Assembly (NCBI GenBank): GCA_025331565.1
Contig: JAFREQ010000043.1
Location: forward strand, 620,001-684,000
Source of the DNA: Holacanthus passer
Taxonomy: Eukaryota; Chordata; Actinopteri; Pomacanthidae
Direction: 5' to 3'
Length of the DNA stretch: 64,000 nt
This document shows positions 1 to 10,579 of the stretch, one piece after another. Under the pieces are notes generated by a model, which searched no databases, had not been told where the DNA came from, and saw only the letters and a program-made list of their open reading frames with translations. The stretch's first letter is position 1. Each line of letters starts with the position of its first letter. The translations under genes were made by a program, and so were the position numbers.

Positions 1-588
1 CAAGTAGAGCCATGAATGCTGCAAGAGCTGTTGTATTACGAAGCCCTGTATAAAGGTCAGCCACCTTTTCAAAGCCAATGTATTTATTGCAGCCATTTTA
101 CTTGGGCAGTGAATGTAGCTGACTGAGTCCACAGACATTAACATGAGGGAAGCAAGGTCGGAGAACTGAACTACACAACCATGCAAGGGATTTAAAAAAA
201 AAAAAAAAAAAAAGACATGCTGAAATAGTAACGTTGTCAATATTCATTTATAAAGAGGACGATGTATGAGGATATGTACAGGCAGTCAACATGCATATTC
301 ACAAACAGTCATTACGTGCATGCATCGGCAGACGCTCTCCTCCTTGTTATACCTGCACGTAGCAAAGAGGCCGAGCTTGGATAATCACATTGTGTAATCA
401 CCAGTGCAGATCTGCAGCTGGCACAGATTAACAGTTCAGAAAACTGAGAGATTGTCTTTTATGCTAAAAGTTGAGAGATCAGTGTAAATGATGTAAAAGT
501 TGTTTTGTTTGTTTTTTTTCCTTTTTCTTTTGTCCAACGTGGCGTGTGGTCAAGCACTTTTTTTTTTTGTCATTTTGATTTCTGGTCC

Positions 589-646
589 TGTGTGTGCGTG
601 TGTGTGTGCGTGTTTGTGCGTGCGTGCGTGCGTGTGTGTGTGTGCG
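589..646. repeat. (TG)n/(TGCG)n microsatellite
   Basis: Imperfect TG dinucleotide tract with TGCG interruptions, seen directly. It produces spurious Cys/Val-rich ORFs in all + frames. Confidence 0.9.
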
Positions 647-1003
647 CTTTGTGTTTACCGTGTTTGTGTTATTGGTTCGTGTTTTCTTGTTCTCTCTGGA
701 TAGTGCCTTTCTCTCTGGTGTTTCAGTGTCTCCGACCTGCTACTTTGAGCCCCCTCCCTTTACGGGGCCTGCCAGTCCTGCAGTGAGAAACAGTGTATAT
801 AATCCAACCTGTCCCATCCAACAATGCCCCTCCCTCCGCCGCCTCCTCCTCTTCCTCCCCGTCCTACATCAACCCACCTTCACCTTTATCCTCACCAACA
901 TGGAACTCTTCTTATTTAAGTGTCTCTCGCCTTGTCTTACCTAATGATACTGTTTTGTTTTTGCTCTTTTTTTATTTGCATTTGTTTTTTTGTTTTTTCA
1001 ATT

Positions 1004-1009
1004 AATAAA
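1004..1009 (+). terminator. Poly(A) signal AATAAA of an unidentified upstream transcript
   Basis: AATAAA is followed within about 30 nt by a long T-run and then a GT-rich stretch (from about 1036), the usual layout of a cleavage/polyadenylation site with its downstream element. No coding exon of this transcript was recognised in the window, so it would be the 3' UTR of a gene starting left of position 1. Confidence 0.45.
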
Positions 1010-1194
1010 ATGCAATTATTAAAAAATGAGAATCTTTTTTTTTTTTTTTTTTTGTCGTGTATGTTTTAGAAGAGACCGGAATCACTTGCTCTTGTTTATC
1101 AGGGGCAGACTCTCGCAGTATTCAGTCGATGCTAAAATGGTTCTTCGTGTGACTTCTTTTTAACTTCTCTTTTCTTAGTGTGTGTCTATTTTAG

Positions 1195-1300
1195 GTTTTA
1201 TTTAAAGAAACAGTTTGACATCTTGGGAATACACTTATTTACTTTTTTGCCAAGAGTTGGATGAGGTTTATTATTGAAGTATCTTAACATGAAACGATCT
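1195..1300 (+). repeat. Interspersed repeat B, SINE-like fragment
   Basis: Motifs 'TTTAAAGAAACAGTTTGACA', 'TTGGGAATACACTTATTTAC' and 'TTGCCAAGAGTTGGATGAG' match, from memory, a very common percomorph interspersed repeat. Related fragments occur at 9755-9900 and about 36538-36640 in this window. Confidence 0.55.
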
Positions 1301-3574
1301 CTCTCCATCTTTGCTGGTGAACGACTGAGTCTTTCCAGGATGAACCTTTCATACCCAATCATGATACTCTCACCTGTTACCAATGAACCTGTTTACCTGT
1401 GGAATGATCCAAACAGGTGCTTTTGGATCAGTCCACAACTTTCACAGTCTTTTGTTGCTCCTGTCCAACTTGTTTGAAACATGTTGCTGCCATCAAATTC
1501 AGAATAAGCAGATATTTACAAAAATCAGTGAAGTTGATGAGGTCAAATATTCACTATATTGTCTTTGTTCTGTTTTCAGTTGAGTAGATGTCAAAAGGGA
1601 TGAGCAATTTATCACATTCTGTTTTATTTTTATGTCTTACACAACTTCTTGGGAATCGGGGTTGTATGTGTGTATAGTCTGCTAACACTAACCATGAGCT
1701 GCTTGTTATAGCAGCAAACCCTCTGCTTGACGACATGGCTGCCTTTTATTGCTCATGAATTCAACTTTTCATTTGTAATAGGATGCATGGTATTTCCTCT
1801 TTCAAATAGTCTAGCTTTAACATTACTGTTGACCTTCCAGGCAGCCGGTGGCTCCTCCAAATGTCGGTGCAGTATGAGAGTCAGCTTGCAGACTTGGAAC
1901 TTGCTCGTGATGACTAATCTATCACAGTGACTATCAGCCAGGCTTTGATAATTTTTTTTTGGCAGAACTGTTGCTTGTTAACAGTTGAAAGCGCAGATTG
2001 TTTTTGTGGTCTTCCTCAGAAGACTGGGATTTCAGAGCTGCATTCATTACCATCACTACTGCAACATGTTTTCAAATGAATATATGTTTTGAGCTGCGCC
2101 TAACACCCAACCATAATGATCATGACTGAGATGACAGGTTTATTTTTTATAGGAGTCATGGGAAAATGACATTCAGACACAGTTTAACATTGCCTGTTAT
2201 GCTGCCATTGTATTGAATCGATGTATGTATATATTGTACAATCTAAAAAATGCACAGGAAATATGCAGACTACAGAATTAGCATCTTCAACGACCAAAAG
2301 GGAATTCCTCCAGACAGCAGAGCACCGGCAGTGAGTCAGCCAGTGGGTTTAGTGAAACGCCAACTCAATACATGAGGCCACATTTCATTATGAAACCCAT
2401 CCAAAGTGTCTCTCTCTTTCTCTCGAGGTGCAGATGATGTGCATGTGTCGGTTGATCTGAAGAAGCAGTGAAGAGGAAGCTGATGATTTCATTTCTTGAA
2501 GGGAGGCCTGGGGGTGCTCTGCATGCAGCACTCTGCTGCAGCCAAAGTGAGATCTTTAACGTCACGTTAGGCACGGTCTGGTGCACCGTCTGCTCCACAT
2601 TTTGACTTTTAGCACTCAAAGAGCACCACTTTCGCTCTTCTTTCAATCTGGCTCCTCTCGGTCTTCATTTTTGTCACCGACTGCATTAAGCACTGTTACA
2701 TCAGTACTGCTGTCCTCTTTCTGGCCTTCTTATCTGGAATGTATTCTAGTTATGAAAGACATCAGGCTGCTCCAGTGGTTCTATTCATCCTCCTGACATT
2801 TACCAGTAATGTCACCCAGTGAGAGATGCACTGTGATTTCTGTTGACCACAGACATCACTGACAGTCAAATAAAATGATATAAGAGAATTACATGTACAC
2901 TATGTATATAAAATTATATAAAATGATTAATCTCTCTTAATTGTGAGAGTGAAAAGGCCTAATGACTAACTCGGGGGTTTTGCCCCTCAAGCTTGACTAG
3001 GCTGTTTGCCATATGTTGCTGCCATAGCGGTCGACAACAGCGGTGCAAGCATTAAAAGCCCACTCCTCTCCACTGTGTGTGGACATTTTAAGATGATTTG
3101 AGGATTTGCAAGTGAGGAGGACATTTTGCACCGAGTTGAGAAGATTATTATCAGTGTGTGAACTCGTGACCTGTTCGTGCTAGTCCCTCAACGGCATTAT
3201 TATAGTCAGGGTTTTCAGTTCAGTGAAGACACACTCATGAATTGTTATTGTTTTTCATTGATAGATACCATTTGAGGTAATTAGAATCAGAGGTCTGAAT
3301 TTGGAGAGTGTAAGATAAATCCAGTTTGGGGAAATGCATTTGTAAAGTGATCTTGGTATTGAAATAAAAAATGAAGGACAACCAACTGAGGATGAAAACA
3401 ACAAAGACTAATGACTGCTTCCATTAGCAGGGCCAGAGAGGCTCCTGGTGAGGTAATACTGTAGGTAGATGGCTTGTAAGTATCATAGATGGATTACTGA
3501 ACAGGCCTACAAGGTAGAGACAGAGGGGCCCCTGGACCAAAGCTTGCATAAGAAGTGACTTGGAAAGTTGAAAG

Positions 3575-3750
3575 TCACATAAAACAACTACAGAGAGATG
3601 TAAAATGACCACAAAGAGACGCAAAACAAGTATAAGGAGATACACAACATCAACAAAATTTCTGAAACAACCACAAAGAGAAAGAGATGAAAAACAACTA
3701 TGAGGCTGCAAAGCAACTACAAAGAGATCATAAAAGTAGTCATTGTGCGT
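3575..3750. repeat. Degenerate minisatellite, ~20-bp unit (AACAACTACAAAGAGAyg)
   Basis: Repeated variants of 'aaaacaactacagagagatg', 'aaatgaccacaaagagacgc', 'aaacaaccacaaagagaaag' and 'caaagcaactacaaagagatc' follow one another. The pattern resembles a recurrent fish minisatellite family. The minus-strand ORF over it (3424-3711) is a by-product of the repeat. Confidence 0.7.
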
Positions 3751-5396
3751 CTCTTTGAGTGGATATTTTGGGTTAAAGATAGCTATTTATTGATGCTATT
3801 TCATATTAGAATATTCCTTCATCATGTATATTCTGTAATCATTTATGACACTGCTTCCCTCAGCTTGCACCCTTCAGAGTCTGCCCATGTTCATTGTTGT
3901 TAGTGCTGTCTCCTGAGTGGGCAGCAGTCTGCCACCGAGTCAACCCTCACTCCCTCACGTAATAAATTGAATTAATCAAACAATCTGTGTCAGTGTGTAG
4001 GTGTCTGATATTTGATGGAGTTATCAGATCACTCATTTTAGCTGTTTGAGAGTTTGCATTTGTCTGGCATGCAAAGGTTGAGACTTTCCACTCCGCTCTC
4101 CACCGGCAAACACAGGTAGAGGAGATGAGCTCAGTCACACCGTGACACACTTTTGCCCCATGGTGACCTTTGTGGCTGTTTTGTAGGTACGTTCAGGGTC
4201 ACGCCGAGTGCCAACCCGCAGCTCAAAAGTTGCATTCAAGGTCTGAACTTTCTCCATCCTCTCAAGTTATCCATCATATTCTGTGAGTTGCATTGTGGCA
4301 ACTTCACTTGTTGAACTAATCTTCATGTAAATAGCCTGTGCATTACAAACACTGGATTCTTTGTACAGCTGCCAGCTGGTTACTACTGCTGCCATATGTC
4401 TCACAAATACCTAACATGGAAAAATAGATATTTTAAGTACAGACAAAGTACAGAAAGGTGACATGTGGGAGGAGAGCTCATACTGTTAAATCACTCTCTG
4501 GCATTAAAGCACAGCTGCACACAAATGAAACTCTCTTATTATTGGAAAGAAATTATGTTGTTTTTGTACATCAATCCAAGTCTATTTAAGCGTTGACTTG
4601 GTACACTGAGACTGTTGCGCTCTTTCTATTCAGTCATTTATGTTGTATTACTGCCACCTACTGGCTGATCTCCACAATAGCTTAAAAAATCAAGATATAT
4701 ATGTTTTGTCAACTTTCTGTAATTTCAATTAGAATAATCACAGATAAACATGCTGAACCAATATGTGGAGAAGCACTACTGTATTATTCAGTGGTGGTCA
4801 CATACTTTGGTTTATATGTGGAGTGAATTGAATAATGTCACCTTGTGGAGGCTCCATCATCACAGATAAAAGATTTTAGTTCTCAATAAAGATATTTATT
4901 TAAACTACATATACTTTGCAGTAATGAGGTGCTGATGATTTAGATGATTTTACAAAACAAAAAATACTGCTAGGCATCATATATACTAAATCATGACAAT
5001 ACATGTGTATAAAAGACAAAAGATATATTTATATTTTTATAAAGTTTTGCTCATATGACTTGCTACATTTCTTTAGTGCATTACAAACCTTACACACTGG
5101 CCTTTTAAACAGAGGGCTAAGGAAAGCTTAGTTTTGGATTTGGCTTCTTATTAAAAGAAATAAAATCCCTCGCAATGTCGCGCAGCTAATCGGCGGGGGG
5201 CGCTGTTTCATTACTTTAAAACATGAGAGAGGCGACGTCAGTCATTGAGCTGAACTTCAGCCACTCGCAGTGACGCTTTGATACGGCGAAAACATTTTAC
5301 CCCCACGTGTAATCGTTTAATGGGAGTGTGAGGCTTTCCTGACATCATATAGCAAACATTCTGGTTGAAAGACAATATTTAAGTAAAACAAATATG
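3751..5396. other. Intergenic, no gene seen
   Basis: AT-rich sequence without a supportable exon on either strand. AATAAA motifs occur (for example near 4886) but with no transcript to attach them to. A GC-richer patch around 5165-5300 lies downstream of the tRNA gene (which is on the minus strand) and has no recognisable gene content. Confidence 0.5.
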
Positions 5397-5400
5397 AAAA
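5397..5400 (-). terminator. Pol III terminator of tRNA-Ser
   Basis: On the minus strand a TTTT run begins 8 nt after the tRNA 3' end, the expected RNA polymerase III termination signal. Confidence 0.8.
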
Positions 5401-5407
5401 GGTTTGA

Positions 5408-5489
5408 CGTTGTCGGCAGGATTCGAACCTGCGCGGGGAGACCCCAATGGATTTCTAGTCCATCGCCTTAACCACTCGGCCACGACAAC
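5408..5489 (-). tRNA. tRNA-Ser (anticodon AGA)
   Basis: Read on the minus strand the gene begins GTTGTCGTGGCCGAGTGG and closes with the paired acceptor arm CGACAAC (7 bp with GTTGTCG), then discriminator G. The anticodon arm is ATGGA-CTAGAAA-TCCAT, giving AGA, which decodes UCU (and UCC/UCA through inosine wobble). The variable arm is long (TTGGGGTCTCCCCGC), as in class II serine tRNAs, and the T arm holds GGTTCGAATCC (B box). Length 82 nt equals the usual vertebrate tRNA-Ser-AGA. No intron. All stems look intact, so it is likely functional; expression by RNA polymerase III is inferred. It stands alone, with no other tRNA gene seen in the window. Confidence 0.96.
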
Positions 5490-6342
5490 TTACACTCGAA
5501 AAGCCCGTTCACAAACAATTCATAGTTAATCTGATACAGTTATACAGCTAATATACATAATTGCAGTGGTTGTACTACTGAGAAGAAAAACTAGAACTCA
5601 ACTATTTTACATAGTTATATTTGCAAAGGAGCATTGTGACCGCCTATCTTTATTATTGTATCATAAATACTGATGAAATGCTGATCAATTTTGCTAGATA
5701 TCAAATTAATATTAATACACATAGCAGGTGTGAGTATTTGCATTTGTTACATTTGATTCTGCACAGGAAGTAATGACATTGTTACTTCTCTGTATCTGAC
5801 TCGACTTCGCAGAATCGTTTACATGCAAAACAAATGATAAACCGAGAAAATATGATGCATCTCTAGTTAAAGTTTAACTCAGCAGTGCAGGTGACAGCTA
5901 GTCGGAATGAATGCCACCTTTGCTTTTTACATGTTAATGCATCAAGAATATAAACATCCAAAATGATGATATCCAGAAATATTTCATTAATTTTGATTAT
6001 AACCTCACACATCACATTCAACACCCACACACCTCTGCAAGCTGGCTCCGTCACGGCTAACGTGCATTTGAAGACAGCCTCAATGTTTTATATTGTTTGC
6101 TTTGCATTAACTGAATTGCTGATTGCTTTCATCTATTCCCCCTAAGAAGCTGCTGTGACCTCGGGTGATGCAGCGTCCACATGCACAGCTCAATGCTGAT
6201 TTCAATTGAACGCGCACAATAAGAAAAGTGCCACTTATACATGAAATTAATTGGGAGTCAGAGTCACTTCGCTCATTGTGGCTGGACGCTGTGTCACCAC
6301 GTGACTCCTCTAGTGCAAGTCTACTGTTTGACTAATTTTTTT
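5490..6342. other. Intergenic between tRNA-Ser and the bptf promoter
   Basis: AT-rich; I see no exon or RNA gene. GC content rises only near 6150-6340 as the bptf promoter is approached. Confidence 0.5.
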
Positions 6343-6600
6343 CCCCAGGATGGCGAAGTCATGACCCGCCCCATTCTGACTCTGATTGGTTGGTACCCGT
6401 TGCCTTCGTTGATTGGGTTGGTTATGTTTAGCCACGAGGGGTGCCATAGGTTGGAGAATATCAACGGGAGCCAATCAGCGGCAGAATAGGGCGGGTCATG
6501 TCTTCGCAATCCTGGGGAAAAAATGTCTTTTGCTGTTTGTTCAGCCAGAGAGGCAGAGAAGAAGAAAAATGGCGGCTCTAGGCGAACCCATACGGGACGC
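6343..6600 (+). promoter_or_regulatory. bptf promoter with large inverted repeat
   Basis: TATA-less, GC-rich promoter upstream of the bptf start codon. Two arms, 6343-6389 and 6471-6517, are 47-nt reverse complements with about 5 mismatches. Each arm holds a GC box (GACCCGCCCC / AGGGCGGGTC) and a CCAAT box (TGATTGG / CCAATCA), so Sp/KLF and NF-Y sites are mirrored about an ~80-bp centre. The YY1-like AAAATGGCGGC at 6567-6577 usually lies just downstream of the start site, which suggests transcription begins near 6520-6560. The exact start site cannot be read from the sequence. Confidence 0.65.
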
Positions 6601-6616
6601 CGGGCTAACATTTTGA
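6569..6616 (+). CDS. Candidate uORF in the bptf 5' leader (15 codons)
   Basis: ATG at 6569 has A at -3 and G at +4, a strong Kozak context, and runs 15 codons to TGA at 6614-6616, ending about 157 nt before the bptf start. The ATG is inside a YY1-like motif. If transcription starts upstream of it, scanning ribosomes would meet this frame first and bptf translation would need reinitiation or leaky scanning. Whether it is in the mature leader depends on the start site. Confidence 0.4.
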   Translation: MAALGEPIRDAGLTF

Positions 6617-6772
6617 GCTTTCACACCCGAAAAGACACGGGGGCTTCCCGGGGTTACTGCACCGTCTGAACCCCCTGCGGTCTAGTTTTGCAGGGGTGCT
6701 GTTTTCGCTCGCGTTCGCGTCTGCTAATTAAACGCAAAAATTGGGAGAGTAAAATAGGAGCCTTCGCTTATC

Positions 6773-7283
6773 ATGAGAGGGAAGAGGGGCAGGCCGCCCA
6801 AACCGCTACAAGCCGAGGAGCCGTCCCCAGCCACGGCCCGGGGCTTGAGACCCAGGAGGAATCTGAAGCCCAGGCCGAGGGACAGCGGGGATGAGGACGT
6901 CGAGAGCCCCACGAGGGAGACCACCAAGTCGGCGAAGAAGAGGAAAGGGGGACCCGGCGCGTCAACACGGGGCAGGGGACGAGGCAGAGGTGGCGGCGGT
7001 GGCAGAGGAGGCAGAGGGGGTCGCGGAGGGAGGCGGACGGCCGCGTCCAAAACAGTGGTGTACGACGACCACGAGAGCGAGGAGGAGGAGGACGATGCTG
7101 TCAGCTTGAGGTCGGAGGAGGACGAGTTTGTCGAGGAGGAACCTCAGTCCGAGGAGGATGAGGCCCTCAAAGAGGACTCTGATTTCCTCGAAGATGATGT
7201 GCTGGACGAGGAGGAGGAGGATAATGCCAGCTACTGTACAGAGAGTAGCTTTCGGAGTCAGAGCACACACGCTAGCACTCCGG
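6773..7283 (+). CDS. bptf: bptf exon 1 (residues 1-170)
   Basis: Starts MRGKRGRPPK with an AT-hook core, followed by a GRGRGRGG-type RGG region, KTVVYDDHESEEEE and a long acidic stretch ending in SYCTESSFRS, which is well conserved in BPTF. It ends in phase 1 before GTAAAT. Confidence 0.92.
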
Positions 7284-10200
7284 GTAAATACACACCACGA
7301 TTAAACGGTGGTACCGTGTCTCATCACACACATTGCAGGGGTTGGAAAACACATCTCGCAACGCTGCAGCTGAGTGTTTTTGGACAGTGCAGGAAGCAGT
7401 AAGGTTATTGTTCAAAATGGAGAATGCACACTGTATGAACACAGGCCGCAGTCATTAGTGCTACTGCAGGTGGATCGGATCGGTGGCTGTATCACTAGCA
7501 TACCTCGTCGCCATCACCGTCTGTCAACACATCTCAAAGCAGGCCTCTCGGATAATTCACACACATTTTAAGAACCACCGCCTCTGACTTGAAATATCAT
7601 TTAGCTGCACTTAAGTCAGTAACTTAGCTGCTAGCGCGCTAACCTTAGCAAGTAAATTAGCTCCTGCTGCCAACTGTCATCTTGAAGTCTACGTTATTTA
7701 GATAACTATAACTTTACGTAACGCTATTTAAAGCTATTTAAACATTCACTGAGGAAGAATAATTGAATCATTTTCGAATAACAAATATTAGTTTTTGATT
7801 GAAGCTGCTACAAAGAAAGAAAAGAACTTAGCTAACTAACTTAGCTTGGCTAGCACGTCTGTCATTTTTATCACTTTCAGCTTTAAACTTATAAAACTAT
7901 AACTCCAAAACTAATCACAAAGGAGAGCCAATGTCTTTGACTGTGCAGCAACAAAAAATAGGGGTTATAATATGTGGCCTGACTGACTTTATAAACGTTA
8001 TTAGCCAACTGGACAGCTAAAGTTTTCCTACATGCAGCAGGACGAGGCAGCTCCATTTCGCTAATGACACTGGCCATGTGTTGAACCGGCTCAGCCAAAG
8101 TAACACACTCACAAGTTTGCTACCAGTGTGTAACCAGGCTTCACAATTTATCCTTTTCACATTTTGGGTTATAATATGCAGAATTTTATCTGTTTGATCG
8201 TTTCTGAAAATGACATGATTTCTTAACTACTTTTAAGAAATAATCAACTATATGTTCAATGTCCAGCTGAATTTTGGAGGTATTGGTATATGAAAGATAG
8301 ATATTGCTACACAGATCTGTAGAAAGAGCTGGGTGATGCTGATAGGATTAAAGATCACAGTACTTTGACTGAGTACCTCAGTATAGATAATGTTACTCTT
8401 ACTATTACTTCTATTCATACAACCAGAAGGTTTTTCCTCTGCTGTAGCCTATGGATCAAAGTGATGTAATTATGGTTTACCAATATCCATTGTGTATCCA
8501 ACAGGGAAGAAAAAAGTACGGACCCCCAGACCTCGCACTCCCATTCTCGAGGAGAAGGAGATTCCTCCTCTTGTGCTTCCTGACACCTCTGAGGACCTGC
8601 TGGTGCCCAATGAGGAGCTGCTCAACGCCATCTCCATCTACGAGGTGCTACGGAACTTCAGCACAGTGCTGCGCCTCTCCCCCTTCCGCTTTGAGGACTT
8701 CTGTGCGGCACTTGTAGGCCAGGAGCAGTGCACTTTAATAGCCGAGACCCATATTTCCCTTTTGAAGGCCATCCTGCGTGAGGAGGACTCCTCCAACACT
8801 ACCTTTGGCCCCGCTGACCTCAAGGACAGTGTCAACTCCACTCTGTACTTTATTGACGGCATGACGTGGCCTGAGGTGTTGCGGGCATACTGTGAGAGCG
8901 ACCGGGAGTACCATCATGTCCTGCCGTATCAGGAGGTGGATGAGTATCCTTATGGTCCACTTGGAAGTAAGATCAAGGTGCTACAGTTTTTGGTGGACCA
9001 GTTTCTGACCACCAACATTGCCCGTGAGGAGCTGATGTCTGACGGCAGTATGCAGTATGATGACCACTGCCGCGTGTGTCACCGCCTGGGTGACCTGCTG
9101 TGCTGTGAGACCTGCTCAGCAGTCTACCACCTGGAGTGTGTGAAACCACCACTGGAGGAGGTTCCAGAGGACGAGTGGCAGTGCGAGATTTGTGTGGCAC
9201 ACAAGGTGCCTGGTGTCACAGACTGTGTGACAGAGGCACAGAAGAACAGGCCCTACATCCGCCAGGAGCCCATTGGATACGACCGCCACCAGAGGAAATA
9301 CTGGTTCCTAAACAGAAGGATTATTGTGTAAGTTAGGACCCTCGCTGCCTTTCTGTTCCACCAAAATTACCTTTCATTCTTAGCCAGCAGCTTTAGTTCC
9401 TACAACAGATTACAGTAAATGAGCATTAAGTTTGCACCACGAAGTAAAACAAATAGGAACTATCAGAGCGTTTTTATTTAGCAAGGTGAAAACATCTTGA
9501 GATCCAGAATCTCATTATCAAGTGTGACTTTGCCCATTATAGCAGTGAAGAGGTGCAGTCTCTACAGGACAACATATTACATCATCTATCCACTCAATGC
9601 GGATCTAATCGAGTAAATACATTAAAAACAAAAAAGGGAGAAGGAAAAAAAGCATCATCAACACAGATAAATTGTTGTCCATATGGTAACACATGGTATG
9701 GTATGACATGTTACAACTAGAGCTGCGATGATTTGTCAAAATTGATCATCATGTTTAACAAGAAACAATGTGTTACATACACATATTCACCTTCTTGTCA
9801 AGAGTTCAATGAGGAGATTAATACAAACACAGAGCCACATTTGTATGGTTATATGGAGCTAGAGCCAGGAGCCATTAGTTTAGCTTAGCACGAAGTAGAG
9901 CAGCAACAATTAGTCAATTCTTCGATTTAGTCGATCAAAAGAAAATTAATCTCCAACGATTTTGATTAATCGTTGCAGTCATTTGTCAACAACAGTGTCC
10001 AATATTTGCTGATTCTAGCCTCTTAAATATATGAATTTGCTGCTTTTTTTTTGTCATTTGTGATAGTAGATGAAGGTTTTGGACAAAGCGAGCAATTTGA
10101 AGACGTCATTTTGTTACAGCCCTTTTACATGCTTTTCAAAGTAGAATGTGGAGGTAGCTAGTGCTGGGCAATAACTCAGTTTTATCATGTGTCAACCTTC

Positions 10201-10491
10201 AGTGGAGTCAGATTTTGATAATCATTGTGTTTATTTTATTTGTGTCATCACAGTCATTAAGCAGTGAAAAAGTAGTAACTATGTAGTAACCCATGACCTA
10301 TGTAAATATTCAGTTACAGCCTTATGAAATACCTTAATCTCAAAGGGTTTTGTTGCTGTGAAACCAAATGTACATTTACCCTCAGTAATGACAAACATAG
10401 GCCTCAAATTTGGACAAATAAAAAAAACACATGCAAACAAAACTGCAGCCAGTTGAATACAGTTTCCTAAAAGGTAGTCTCATTTTACTAG

Positions 10492-10579
<88 letters not shown>

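Larger units (their letters stand above)
1..3570. other. No supported gene; UTR-like/intergenic sequence
   Basis: I find no exon with a convincing reading frame and splice sites here. The sequence is AT-rich with homopolymer runs (A-run at about 193-213, T-runs near 1036), a (TG)n tract at 589-646 and AATAAA signals at 1004-1009 and 2869-2874. The first kilobase looks like the 3' end of a + strand transcript whose coding part lies left of the window. In human the left neighbours of BPTF include NOL11 and PITPNC1, but nothing here lets me name this transcript. Confidence 0.5.

Noticed and set aside
500..1005. Overlapping + strand ORFs (e.g. 594-944)
   Set aside because: They run through a TG microsatellite and a Pro/Ser-coding C-rich stretch, start at non-ATG or repeat positions, and match no protein I know; they fit a 3' UTR better.
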